Of a DNA stretch of 10,534 bases, positions 1-6,953 are shown one piece after another. The stretch's first letter is position 1; each line of letters starts with the position of its first letter. The position numbers and the translations under genes were made by a program. Source of the DNA: Oscillospiraceae bacterium (GTDB lineage Bacteria; Bacillota_A; Clostridia; Oscillospirales; JAAYXM01); contig JAFQVE010000220.1 in NCBI GenBank assembly GCA_017408185.1, positions 1 to 10,534 on the forward strand, in the 5' to 3' direction. The notes under the pieces were generated by a model. The model had not been told where the DNA came from. It saw only the letters and a program-made list of their open reading frames with translations, and made no database searches.

Positions 1-22
1 ATAAGCCTGGTCAAATAATTTC

Positions 23-58
23 AATCACCGCAGTCAACGACGACGGCGGTGATTTTTT
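23..58 (+). terminator. Hairpin with T-tract at left edge, likely terminator of a plus-strand gene lying outside the window
   Basis: A perfect 9-bp inverted repeat (AATCACCGC at 23-31, GCGGTGATT at 46-54) encloses a 14-nt loop. On the plus strand it runs directly into a T-tract (53-58), the classic intrinsic terminator layout. On the minus strand the hairpin follows the acyltransferase stop codon, but only a mixed AT stretch comes after it, so it would be a weaker terminator for that gene. A plus-strand reading frame closes with TAA at 16-18 just before the hairpin and could be the last codons of a converging gene. Too little is present to identify it, and another plus frame stays open through the hairpin, so the gene end is unproven. 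Confidence 0.6.
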
Positions 59-1076
59 ACACAATATATTTTTTCACTATTGGAATTTTATTGAGAATAT
101 AAGAAATAATTCCGGAGAGGAACAATGTAAGCAAAAGCTCCGATAACAGATACGCCGGAATACTCGACAAGCCTTTCAGCGGCTGATATGACCTTAAAGC
201 ATCAAGAATAAGCACATGTGAAAGGTATACACCAAACGTAAGCTTCGAAAGCATCTCCAGCAGTTTTTCTGAAGCCGCGCCTTTTGGTTCGGAATTTAAA
301 TGATATTTTCCGAATATGAAAACAGCAACAGACTGAACCAGCACGTTTCCGGAGAAATAGCTGTAGTATTCTTCACAAACTGCCCCGGCTTGCAATGATG
401 CATTATGGGTAAACAATGCAGTTGTAAAAAAAGCAAATATACCGAGAGAATATATAATCACTCTTCTTTTTTTTGAAAGCTCCATCCGGGAAAGATAATA
501 TCCTCCGACGAAATATGCGCTATATCCGGTGACCAGATTGAATTTAGCTTTATCAAGCATATCGGAAGCAATCGACATATGCGGAAGCTTCGCCGCGGCA
601 GGTAACAAAAACGTGAAAACAAGGCATAATATCAAAAAATATCTCATTATCTTTTCATCTTCACATATTTTTCTATATACAGGAACTGCTACATAAAGTG
701 ATGCGATTATAAACAGAAAATACATATGATAATGCCCGAGCAATACATTTTTCGCGAAATCGGTGATATTGCCGTTATAATTAATGACCGCATAAACGAT
801 TGCCCAGAACAGAAAGGATATAACTATCCTCAGAAGAGTTTTGCAATACAATGACTTTATATCAACTTTTTTCTCAGGATTTAAAAACAATGCTCCTGAA
901 AGCATTATAAAAACCGGAACGGCAAATCTTGAAAAGCTGTCAAGAATATTACACATCTGCCACGCATCTGTTCCCAAGCCGTGACAAAACAGCTCTGCAC
1001 CGCAAATATGGATAAGCACAACCGCCACAGCAGACAAAACACGCAGTCTGTCGTAATAGTATACACGCTTCTGCAC
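57..1076 (-). CDS. Membrane acyltransferase, acyltransferase family 3 (OafA/WecH-like)
   Basis: This 339-residue protein is largely hydrophobic, with about ten predicted membrane helices, as expected for the acyltransferase-3 family. These enzymes move acyl groups, often acetyl, onto sugars of surface polysaccharides, lipids or exported metabolites at the cytoplasmic membrane. Visible family signatures are the N-terminal YDRLRVLSAVAVVLIH segment (residues 8-23) with the conserved histidine H23, the HYHMYFLFIIASLY segment (115-128), and the late LTFGVYLSH motif (279-287). The start is GTG at 1074-1076, with GGGGAG 9 nt upstream and an overlapping GAGGTG. It lies 75 nt downstream of a sugar ABC permease on the same strand, with a hairpin between, so it may be partly co-transcribed with the transporter or have its own control. 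Unlike the permeases it uses ATA isoleucine codons freely. The acceptor cannot be read from sequence. The family call is firm; the substrate is unknown. Confidence 0.88.
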   Translation of the reverse strand: MQKRVYYYDRLRVLSAVAVVLIHICGAELFCHGLGTDAWQMCNILDSFSRFAVPVFIMLSGALFLNPEKKVDIKSLYCKTLLRIVISFLFWAIVYAVINYNGNITDFAKNVLLGHYHMYFLFIIASLYVAVPVYRKICEDEKIMRYFLILCLVFTFLLPAAAKLPHMSIASDMLDKAKFNLVTGYSAYFVGGYYLSRMELSKKRRVIIYSLGIFAFFTTALFTHNASLQAGAVCEEYYSYFSGNVLVQSVAVFIFGKYHLNSEPKGAASEKLLEMLSKLTFGVYLSHVLILDALRSYQPLKGLSSIPAYLLSELLLTLFLSGIISYILNKIPIVKKYIV

Positions 1077-1105
1077 AAGACACCTCTCCCCTCGGATATA
1101 ACTAT

Positions 1106-1127
1106 GGGCACCTTGAACAAGGTGCCC
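1106..1127 (-). terminator. Strong hairpin between permease operon and acyltransferase; imperfect terminator or attenuator
   Basis: A 9-bp perfect inverted repeat (GGGCACCTT 1106-1114, AAGGTGCCC 1119-1127) with a GAAC loop lies about 25 nt after the permease stop codon and ends just before the acyltransferase ribosome binding site. In the minus direction the 3' flank begins ATAGTTATATCC and has no proper U-tract, so it is not a textbook terminator. It could stabilise the 3' end of the permease mRNA, lower read-through into the acyltransferase, or act with other factors. Seen: the stem and its position. Inferred: the role. Confidence 0.55.
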
Positions 1128-1151
1128 AATAAGTTGAATCTTTGATTATTT

Positions 1152-2033
1152 TTAGCCCTTAACGGAACCAATCATAACGCCCTTAACGAAGTACTTCTGC
1201 AGGAACGGATAAACCGCGATAATCGGAATAACCGCAACTGCGATTGTAGCGTACTTGATAGAGTTTTCAGCAAATGTGGTATCACGAGCTGCGCCTTCAA
1301 ATTCATCCATAACAGATTCCATAACGATCTGACGAAGGATGATCTGGAGCGGATATTTAGCCTCATCGTTGAGGTAAATGAGCGGACCCATAAATCCGTT
1401 CCACTGTGCAACTGCAACGAACAAGCCGATTGTAGCAAGAACAGCGGTGGATGTCGGGAGAACAAGATACCAGAGAATGCCGATATCATTAAGACCGTCA
1501 AGACGACCGGACTCTTCGATTTCCTTCGGGAAGCCCGCAAAGAACGAACGCATAATGATACAGTTATAAGCACCGAATGCGTGCGGAAGAACAATAGCCC
1601 AGATTGTATCAAGAAGACCAAGCCACTTGATGCAGAGGAAGCCCGGAATCATACCGCCGCTGAAGAACATCGTAATCATAACAAGAATGTTAAGTGTCTT
1701 ACCTCCCGGAAGTCTGTTTGCCTTACTGAGTGCATAAGCACCGGTAGAAAGAACAAAGAGAGCAATCGCAGTACCGACAACAGTATAAACGATCGTGTTC
1801 TTATAAGCGGTGAAGATAAGCGGCTTTGCAAGAACGAACTTATAAACCGCAAGGGTTGCACCAAACTTACCGTCAATTTTCGGCCAGATGCCGACGCTGT
1901 TTGTGATAACATCCCATGTTCCCGAAAGAGAAACGGAAATCATATGCAAAACCGGGAAGAGCACAACAATGAGAACAATCCAAAGGAAGGCGTTGCGCAA
2001 GAACCAACCTACAGTATATTTATTTCCAACCAT
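1152..2033 (-). CDS. Carbohydrate ABC transporter permease, LplC/YtcP-type (MalG-like)
   Basis: This 293-residue inner-membrane subunit belongs to the CUT1-type sugar importer permeases and would form half of the transmembrane channel with the upstream permease. Six hydrophobic segments are visible (about residues 13-35, 78-103, 113-131, 140-160, 193-220 and 262-280). The cytoplasmic loop that docks on the ATPase is present at about 172-194 (EIEESGRLDG followed by LVLPTS), with Ser-Gly in place of the usual Ala-Ala/Gly. The ATG start has GGGAGG a short distance upstream, and only 15 nt separate it from the stop of the first permease, so the two are co-translated. Close relatives import oligosaccharides such as pectin or xylan breakdown products in Bacillus and Clostridia and borrow a shared MsmX-like ATPase, but the substrate here is not determinable. 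Codon use is strongly biased: none of the 31 isoleucines is encoded by ATA. That suggests high expression when induced. No binding-protein gene follows. Confidence 0.93.
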   Translation of the reverse strand: MVGNKYTVGWFLRNAFLWIVLIVVLFPVLHMISVSLSGTWDVITNSVGIWPKIDGKFGATLAVYKFVLAKPLIFTAYKNTIVYTVVGTAIALFVLSTGAYALSKANRLPGGKTLNILVMITMFFSGGMIPGFLCIKWLGLLDTIWAIVLPHAFGAYNCIIMRSFFAGFPKEIEESGRLDGLNDIGILWYLVLPTSTAVLATIGLFVAVAQWNGFMGPLIYLNDEAKYPLQIILRQIVMESVMDEFEGAARDTTFAENSIKYATIAVAVIPIIAVYPFLQKYFVKGVMIGSVKG

Positions 2034-2048
2034 TTTGCATTTCCTCCC

Positions 2049-3011
2049 TTACCACAAGCTTGTTTCGCCGACAGTTTTCGCTACATAGTTGGATACAATA
2101 ACAAGCGTGAGAGATACGAGCGAGTTAAAGAGGCCAACGGCTGTACCGTAGCTGAAGCTGTTAGACTGAAGACCCTGCGTATAAACGTATGTAGAAATAA
2201 CCTCAGACGTCTCATATGTAGACGGAGACTGAAGAAGGAAGACCTTCTCAAACCCTACACTGAAAAGCGATCCCATTCTAAGAAGAAGCATGGTGATGAT
2301 TGTTGGAATAATACTCGGAAGAGTGATGTTCCAGAGACAACGCCACTTGCCTGCACCGTCAACAACCGCTGCCTCATAAAGCTGCGGGTCAACGTTGGTA
2401 AGAGCTGCAAGGTAAACAATAGCACCCCATCCAAGCTCAGACCAGATACCGGAAGCGATATAAATAGTTCTGAAATATCTTGCATCAGCAAGAATGTTTG
2501 TTGCCTCAATGCCAACAGACTCAAGAGCCTTGGTAAGAATACCACCTGTCGGAGAAAGCATCATGGTAACAAGACCTACAACGATAACCGTTGAGAAGAA
2601 GTGAGGCATGTAGCTGACCGTCTGCACGATTTTCTTGAAGTGCATATTCTCACACTCATTAAGAATAAGAGCAAGAATGATCGGTGCCGGGAAGCCCCAG
2701 AGCAAGCTCCAGAAAGAGAGAAGGAAGGTGTTTCTGATCATTCGCCAAGCATACTTGTAATTAAAGAATCTGACGAAGTTTTCAAAACCAACCCAGTCAC
2801 TTTCGAGAAGTCCGATAAACGGCTTATAGTCTTTAAATGCAATGATAAGACCGTACATCGGGAAGTAATAGAACAGTGCAAGGCAAATTACGGATGGTGC
2901 GACGAGCATCAAAAGATACTTACCGTCGGAAAGCTTTTTCAACCATTCGGGTTTTGCACTTGCGGGTGAGTTTGGCAGAACCTCTGCCGCAGCGTTTTTT
3001 GTCGCCCTCAA
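2049..3011 (-). CDS. Carbohydrate ABC transporter permease, LplB/YteP-type (MalF-like)
   Basis: With the start chosen here this is a 320-residue membrane permease, the usual size for LplB-like subunits, and it pairs with the downstream LplC-like permease. After a short polar tail the first helix (KYLLMLVAPSVICLALFYYF, residues 31-50) is followed by the family's PMYGLIIAFKDY stretch. The EAA loop is classical at 213-232 (EAAVVDGAGKW, then ITLP). I place the start at a TTG (3009-3011) because AAGGAG lies 9 nt upstream and the protein then matches the family. The frame stays open upstream to an ATG at 3209, but that 66-residue extension has no ribosome binding site and an unlikely composition, and it would begin within about 15 nt of the predicted transcription start. 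Expression probably responds to the membrane AraC regulator encoded just upstream. Neither an ATPase nor a solute-binding protein is encoded beside it. The product is secure; the start is probable. Confidence 0.92.
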   Translation of the reverse strand: MRATKNAAAEVLPNSPASAKPEWLKKLSDGKYLLMLVAPSVICLALFYYFPMYGLIIAFKDYKPFIGLLESDWVGFENFVRFFNYKYAWRMIRNTFLLSFWSLLWGFPAPIILALILNECENMHFKKIVQTVSYMPHFFSTVIVVGLVTMMLSPTGGILTKALESVGIEATNILADARYFRTIYIASGIWSELGWGAIVYLAALTNVDPQLYEAAVVDGAGKWRCLWNITLPSIIPTIITMLLLRMGSLFSVGFEKVFLLQSPSTYETSEVISTYVYTQGLQSNSFSYGTAVGLFNSLVSLTLVIVSNYVAKTVGETSLW

Positions 3012-3020
3012 AGTATTCAA

Positions 3021-3026
3021 CTCCTT
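3021..3026 (-). promoter_or_regulatory. Ribosome binding site that sets the TTG start of the LplB-like permease
   Basis: The minus strand reads AAGGAG here, 9 nt before the TTG at 3009-3011. No other candidate start in this frame has comparable spacing. A second TTG (3018-3020) touches the site directly and is too close to be used. Confidence 0.75.
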
Positions 3027-3087
3027 GAAATTTTCTTTGTGCCCGTCCCCTGCGAAAAACGCAAGCAGAAAACAAACACTTTTCTTT

Positions 3088-3093
3088 ATTATA
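3088..3093 (-). promoter_or_regulatory. Possible second -10 element in the permease leader
   Basis: The minus strand carries a perfect TATAAT about 77 nt before the TTG start, giving a possible leader of roughly 70 nt. At 17-nt spacing the -35 position reads CGATGC, which does not resemble TTGACA, so this site would need an activator or is chance in AT-rich DNA. An AraC-type regulator encoded next door makes activator dependence plausible but unproven. Confidence 0.3.
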
Positions 3094-3228
3094 ATGCAGC
3101 AGCTTTCCGCGCATCGAAAAACAAACTGCAAAATAACCGGATTTTTCTTGCGAAAGAATCGCTTGTCCCAAGTGTAAAAAATATGTAGAAAATTTTTCAT
3201 ATCATACATTCAACTTTTTCACATGCTT

Positions 3229-3257
3229 ATTATACAACAAGTTATCCGCAATATGAA
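3229..3257 (-). promoter_or_regulatory. Probable promoter of the ABC permease operon
   Basis: On the minus strand a perfect -10 TATAAT (3229-3234) lies 17 nt downstream of TTCATA (3252-3257), a 4/6 match to the sigma-A -35. Transcription would begin near 3222, leaving a leader of about 210 nt before the TTG start. The weak -35 box fits a promoter that needs activation, for example by the adjacent AraC-type regulator. This is inference from sequence alone. Confidence 0.55.
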
Positions 3258-3422
3258 TTATCATTTTTTTAAGTCATCACTATATTTTGTGATTTCAGTA
3301 AAAATAATTATGAATATAACAAATGATAGCGAAATTTGCTTAATTTTAACTTTTTCAATATAAAAGCGAGCTATTTTTGCTTTTTTTCTCATTTTCACGT
3401 AAATACGTACACTTTTGCAAGC

Positions 3423-3437
3423 TTAACAACTTGTTAA
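3423..3437. repeat. Inverted repeat, candidate operator
   Basis: Two 7-nt arms, TTAACAA and TTGTTAA, flank a single central base, and the right arm overlaps a second 10-nt palindrome TTGTTAACAA (3431-3440). It lies roughly 165-185 nt upstream of the predicted permease promoter -35 and shortly after the regulator stop codon. AT-rich palindromes arise easily by chance, so the assignment is tentative. AraC proteins usually bind direct repeats rather than palindromes, so another regulator would be as likely. Confidence 0.25.
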
Positions 3438-3487
3438 CAAACGCCGAAATCCGACATAATATTTAAAGATTTACCACTAAATACCAA

Positions 3488-5728
3488 TCATTTCTTATAG
3501 TCGTCACCAAAATGCTTCTTGCGATACTCTCCCGGAGTATATCCGGTATACTTCTTAAACAAACGGATAAAGGTGTTTATATTAGGCAAACCAACCATTG
3601 CCGCTATGTCTTTATTCTTGTTCTGAGGATTCTCACTGAGCTCAAGAGCTTTTTTTATTCTGTAATTATTTACATAGTCACTTAAATTCACATTCATTTT
3701 CTCTTTGAAATATGAAGAAATATATGCACCCGTAAGCTTAAGCTTTTCCGCAAACAGATTCAAATAGATATCTTCGGCGTAGTGGTTGTCAACATAATCG
3801 AGAATATAGCTTATTATATAATCGTCCTCACGCTTATTCTGCCGCAAATACTCCACAACATCACGAAGAAATGCGATGCACACTCTGTTATATTCTTCGG
3901 GAGTATATGCCCTTTCAAGCCCGCGGTATACATTTGAGAGATTGATACTTTGTGGAAGCGTATGAAGTGTACGGTTAAGTAACTTTACACCGCAATTGAT
4001 TATCTCAGTACACAGCAAATGAAGTTCAAAGCTATTTATCCCTTTCTTGATGTTATACTCTAAAATCTCACCAACCTTATGTTCCACGTCTTCAACCGCA
4101 CCATTCTGCAAAAGTGCCGAGAGCTTGCCCATTTCTTCAACAGAGAAATAAAACCTACCTCCTCCGCGGGCAATTTCACCTTCATAAAGAACCTGAGTTT
4201 CCGGAACAGGTCTTGTGTGTCCCGAAATATCTATGAGAACATCATACACACGTTTGATGTTCTCTATTCCATTGTAAATATCCGAAACAGCCACTGTGAA
4301 AAACGCATATTCAGATTCATTTGAGAGCTTTGAAACAATACTTTCGACAACATCTTTTTCCCCGGAAAAATTCTCTCCTATATCAAACACCGACACTATT
4401 CCGTTGTTTTCGATCTGGAATGTAGTTGCCTTCACTCCCCATGTTTCCAAATACATTTCTATAAGCTGTTTTAAAAAGAACGTGGCTTTTCCGGAATCAT
4501 CCCCGATATATTTATCAATCTCCTGCTTATAATTCACACGGAGATACATCATAAAGAAAGACCTTGTTACATCGGCGTTTTCTTCAATGTCATCAATCCC
4601 AACGTAAACATCGCGCATTCGTGATTGTAAGAATAACGAATCCAGAACAGACTCTTTATGGTTACTCTCCACAACAGTTCTTATATCATGCGAGGTCAGC
4701 AATCTGATTCCTTCAAGAAGCTGGGAGTAATTTTTAATGCCATTTTCAAATTTAGCCTGAATGTTAGAGTTCCCGGACATCTCACCCACAAGAGCTTTCG
4801 CCTTTCTTGCATAGCTCAAAGCCGTAATCAACGCAAAAGCCACAGCAACAAGCAGGAACACCGCAAAAATGATAACAGATACAAAGCCGGCATTCCCCTT
4901 CGCTCTCCGGAGCTCCGGTTTCGTAATCACCTTGAACACCTCAATGTCTCCGTTCTGATTATCAAAAAACCTCAATATATGTTCGCTGTCAGTCTTTGTT
5001 CTGTCAGAAATGAGCATATCTTTACTTACCGATGCCGCAGCATCCGAAACATAAAGCAGCTCATTATTTCCCGATATCACCCCGGAAAAGCCAAACCAAT
5101 CCGCCATAGCATCCATATCAAGCATCATAACAATAATATATCTGCTTTCGTTCTGCGGTTTATATGCAACAGGAAGCAGGGTTGTATCCACCCTCTTCGT
5201 ATCGCGGGCAGTTGAGAAGGTGCGCGCAGGAAAAATTGAGAAAGCATTTTCCGATGACATAGATGACACCCAAAACTCATTTGTATATACTTCATTTACA
5301 TAATACTGGTTAAAAAACACCTCCGACGGCAGGGTGCCCGTAAGCTCATACACATATCCGAGCTTAAGAGTGTCAACAACAAACGCCGTCGAAAGATATT
5401 TTGAAAACTCATTCTGACGCCGGTCAACCAAAACGGCACGCATATCAGCACGAAGAACGTTATCCTCAATATATGTACCATCTTCAAATTTATTGTTAGC
5501 TGCAAATTTAATCGCCAACTCCGACATTGCAAATCTCATCTGCGACACTGTCCGCTGAAAGCTCTCAGCTCCGCTTGTAAATTCAATATTCAAATTTTCA
5601 AGTGCTATTCCTTCTGCGCGTTTGGAATCCGCCACACGCGCAAGTCCGAAAGCGATGGTCAGGATCAGAATTATACACAAAAACCATCCAAACAATTTAA
5701 CAAAGAAGAAATCAAGCCTGTCTCTCAT
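3488..5728 (-). CDS. Membrane-anchored AraC-family sensor-regulator (YtdP/YesS-like)
   Basis: This 746-residue one-component regulator has a membrane helix at about residues 9-31, an extracytoplasmic region at about 32-280 and a second helix at about 281-305. A cytoplasmic stretch of about 320 residues follows, then a C-terminal AraC/XylS domain (about 634-746). Both helix-turn-helix units are visible (near 656-678 and 705-737), ending in the typical FKKYTGYTPGEYRK. Part of the cytoplasmic stretch (around 460-500, with a VAVSDIYNGIENI-like segment) recalls the degenerate GGDEF-like domains of other large AraC/CdaR regulators. The outer region resembles a Cache-like sensor in size and position only; this is inferred. 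Family members in Bacillus sit beside LplB/LplC-type sugar transporters, matching the two permeases downstream. The ATG has GAGG 8 nt upstream; an overlapping ATG at 5733-5735 is out of frame. The ligand is unknown, probably an oligosaccharide or a loaded binding protein. Confidence 0.9.
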   Translation of the reverse strand: MRDRLDFFFVKLFGWFLCIILILTIAFGLARVADSKRAEGIALENLNIEFTSGAESFQRTVSQMRFAMSELAIKFAANNKFEDGTYIEDNVLRADMRAVLVDRRQNEFSKYLSTAFVVDTLKLGYVYELTGTLPSEVFFNQYYVNEVYTNEFWVSSMSSENAFSIFPARTFSTARDTKRVDTTLLPVAYKPQNESRYIIVMMLDMDAMADWFGFSGVISGNNELLYVSDAAASVSKDMLISDRTKTDSEHILRFFDNQNGDIEVFKVITKPELRRAKGNAGFVSVIIFAVFLLVAVAFALITALSYARKAKALVGEMSGNSNIQAKFENGIKNYSQLLEGIRLLTSHDIRTVVESNHKESVLDSLFLQSRMRDVYVGIDDIEENADVTRSFFMMYLRVNYKQEIDKYIGDDSGKATFFLKQLIEMYLETWGVKATTFQIENNGIVSVFDIGENFSGEKDVVESIVSKLSNESEYAFFTVAVSDIYNGIENIKRVYDVLIDISGHTRPVPETQVLYEGEIARGGGRFYFSVEEMGKLSALLQNGAVEDVEHKVGEILEYNIKKGINSFELHLLCTEIINCGVKLLNRTLHTLPQSINLSNVYRGLERAYTPEEYNRVCIAFLRDVVEYLRQNKREDDYIISYILDYVDNHYAEDIYLNLFAEKLKLTGAYISSYFKEKMNVNLSDYVNNYRIKKALELSENPQNKNKDIAAMVGLPNINTFIRLFKKYTGYTPGEYRKKHFGDDYKK

Positions 5729-5775
5729 ACTCCATACCTCAACAAATCATCAAATTTTCGAGTGCTCACCTTTGT

Positions 5776-5804
5776 ATTATACACTAAAAAAAGAAAAAAA
5801 GCAA
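5776..5804 (-). promoter_or_regulatory. Promoter of the AraC-type regulator, overlapping the upstream terminator
   Basis: A perfect TATAAT (5776-5781) is preceded after 17 nt by TTGCTT (5799-5804), a 3/6 match to the -35 consensus. The -35 box lies inside the right-hand stem of the terminator of the preceding operon and the spacer is nearly all T. The predicted leader is about 40 nt and carries the GAGG ribosome binding site of the regulator. Confidence 0.5.
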
Positions 5805-5826
5805 AGATTTTTCACTCTTTGCTTTT
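5785..5826 (-). terminator. Intrinsic terminator of the aminotransferase-trpS-tagO operon
   Basis: Read on the minus strand, an 11-bp stem (arms at 5816-5826 and 5797-5807, core AAAAGCAAAGA with its perfect complement) with an 8-nt loop runs into a long U-tract broken only by single non-U bases. It starts 40 nt after the transferase stop codon. The stem is AT-rich, but the long U-tract should make it effective. On the plus strand the 3' flank TTAATTTATTTT is weaker and no plus-strand gene ends here. Confidence 0.85.
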
Positions 5827-5865
5827 AATTTATTTTCAAATTTTTATATCGCTCTATACAAATAT

Positions 5866-6939
5866 TTAATTTTCTGCATTCTCGTCTTTATTTATCCGCT
5901 CATGCTTAACAAAATGCTTGTATATTCTTACGCCTATTATCGCAGCAACAAGAACAGTTACCACAAACAGCAGTGCGCGCACAGCTCCGCTGGACGTGAG
6001 CAACACGGCAGAAATTCCCAGTATCCCGCTTATGAGATACAGGATAAGAACTGTTTGCTTCTGATTAAATCCCACATCTATCAAGCGGTGGTGAATATGC
6101 CCCCGGTCTGCATGCATAGGACTTTGTCCGTGCAACAATCTTCTGCATATCGCAAAAACCGTATCAAAAATCGGAAGACCAAGAACAAGAAACGGTGCCG
6201 CAAACGACAGAATCGCATATGTTTTGAACATACCCTGTATAGACATCGTGGCAAGAATAAAGCCAAGGAAGGTTGCACCGGTATCCCCCACAAAAATTTT
6301 TGCAGGATTCATATTGTAAGGCAGAAAACCTATGCAAGCGCCGGCAAGTGCCGCCATTATCACAACAATAGTAAACTCCGAAACAATAGCGGAAATAAGG
6401 AGAAGCGAAATTGAAGCGATGGTACACACTCCTACCGACAAGCCATCAAGACCGTCAATAAGGTTAACTGCATTTGTTATTGCTACAATCCAGATAACGG
6501 TTACCGGAACAGACCATACACCAAGGCTTAAATACGCATTGTTGCTGAAAACGTTGACATTCGATAAAACATCAATGCGGACGCCGTGAAGAACAACGAT
6601 AAGTGCCGCTGCAATCTGGACAAACAATTTTACAATTGCAGGAAGGGACACCGAATCATCTATAACACCGAGCACGACAATTACAACAGCACCGAGAAGA
6701 ATCCCCTGCAGCTCAAGGTCAATCGGAACAATCAAGATCACAGAAACAAGAAATGCAAAGAACACAGCAAGCCCGCCAAGGCGCGGGATAGGCTCCTTAT
6801 GCATTCTGCGCTCATCCTTAGGAACATCTATTGCACCGATTTTATGCGCTATTTTCTTTGCAACAGGAGTCAGAATAAACGATAAAATTCCGGACACAAG
6901 AAACGCAGCTATCATTCTGATAACAGTCAATTTATCCAT
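5866..6939 (-). CDS. tagO: Undecaprenyl-phosphate GlcNAc-1-phosphate transferase family protein (WecA/TagO-type)
   Basis: This 357-residue polytopic membrane enzyme belongs to the MraY/WecA superfamily, which transfers a sugar-1-phosphate from a UDP-sugar to undecaprenyl phosphate on the cytoplasmic face. The WecA/TagO branch, as opposed to MraY, is indicated by the HADRGHIHHRL motif at 276-286. Other conserved elements are PRLGG (52-56), the metal-binding GVIDDS with D94-D95, NLIDGLDGL (159-167) and FVGDTG (216-221). In Gram-positives this step begins wall teichoic acid or another secondary cell-wall polymer. The ATG has AGAGG 8 nt upstream and lies 14 nt after the trpS stop, so it is the last gene of the operon and is followed by a strong terminator. 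The short C-terminal tail is charged. Sugar specificity (GlcNAc or a relative) is inferred from the family, and tagO is used in that family sense. Confidence 0.92.
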   Translation of the reverse strand: MDKLTVIRMIAAFLVSGILSFILTPVAKKIAHKIGAIDVPKDERRMHKEPIPRLGGLAVFFAFLVSVILIVPIDLELQGILLGAVVIVVLGVIDDSVSLPAIVKLFVQIAAALIVVLHGVRIDVLSNVNVFSNNAYLSLGVWSVPVTVIWIVAITNAVNLIDGLDGLSVGVCTIASISLLLISAIVSEFTIVVIMAALAGACIGFLPYNMNPAKIFVGDTGATFLGFILATMSIQGMFKTYAILSFAAPFLVLGLPIFDTVFAICRRLLHGQSPMHADRGHIHHRLIDVGFNQKQTVLILYLISGILGISAVLLTSSGAVRALLFVVTVLVAAIIGVRIYKHFVKHERINKDENAEN

Positions 6940-6953
6940 TGTAAAAACCTCTT

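Larger units (their letters stand above)
3012..3487. other. 476-nt AT-rich regulatory region and leader before the permease operon
   Basis: No convincing gene lies between the regulator stop and the permease start. The region holds a promoter at 3229-3257 and, downstream of it, a leader of about 210 nt before the TTG start. The leader includes short potential hairpins (CTTG/CAAG near 3161-3171 and TTCTT/AAGAA near 3145-3158) and an isolated TATAAT at 3088-3093. Upstream of the promoter are several short dyads (about 3362-3385, 3397-3408 and 3423-3437) that could be regulator sites. No known riboswitch, T-box or sRNA was recognised. No clear terminator follows the regulator gene, so its transcript may run into this region. 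Confidence 0.6.

Noticed and set aside
1581..2594. A 337-codon open frame on the plus strand across both permease genes
   Set aside because: It is exactly antisense, in codon register, to two well-recognised permeases that share a frame. Its translation is rich in Lys, Arg and Asn with no domain pattern, and its length follows from the rarity of TTA, CTA and TCA codons in the real genes.
3012..3209. Upstream extension of the LplB-like permease to an ATG at 3207-3209
   Set aside because: No ribosome binding site precedes that ATG, it would leave almost no leader after the predicted promoter, the extra 66 residues are not typical of the family, and AAGGAG is well placed for the TTG at 3009-3011.
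3012..3487. Riboswitch, T-box, tRNA or small protein gene in the long intergenic region
   Set aside because: No conserved core motif, cloverleaf, or start codon with a ribosome binding site was found; only AT-rich sequence with short dyads and promoter-like elements.
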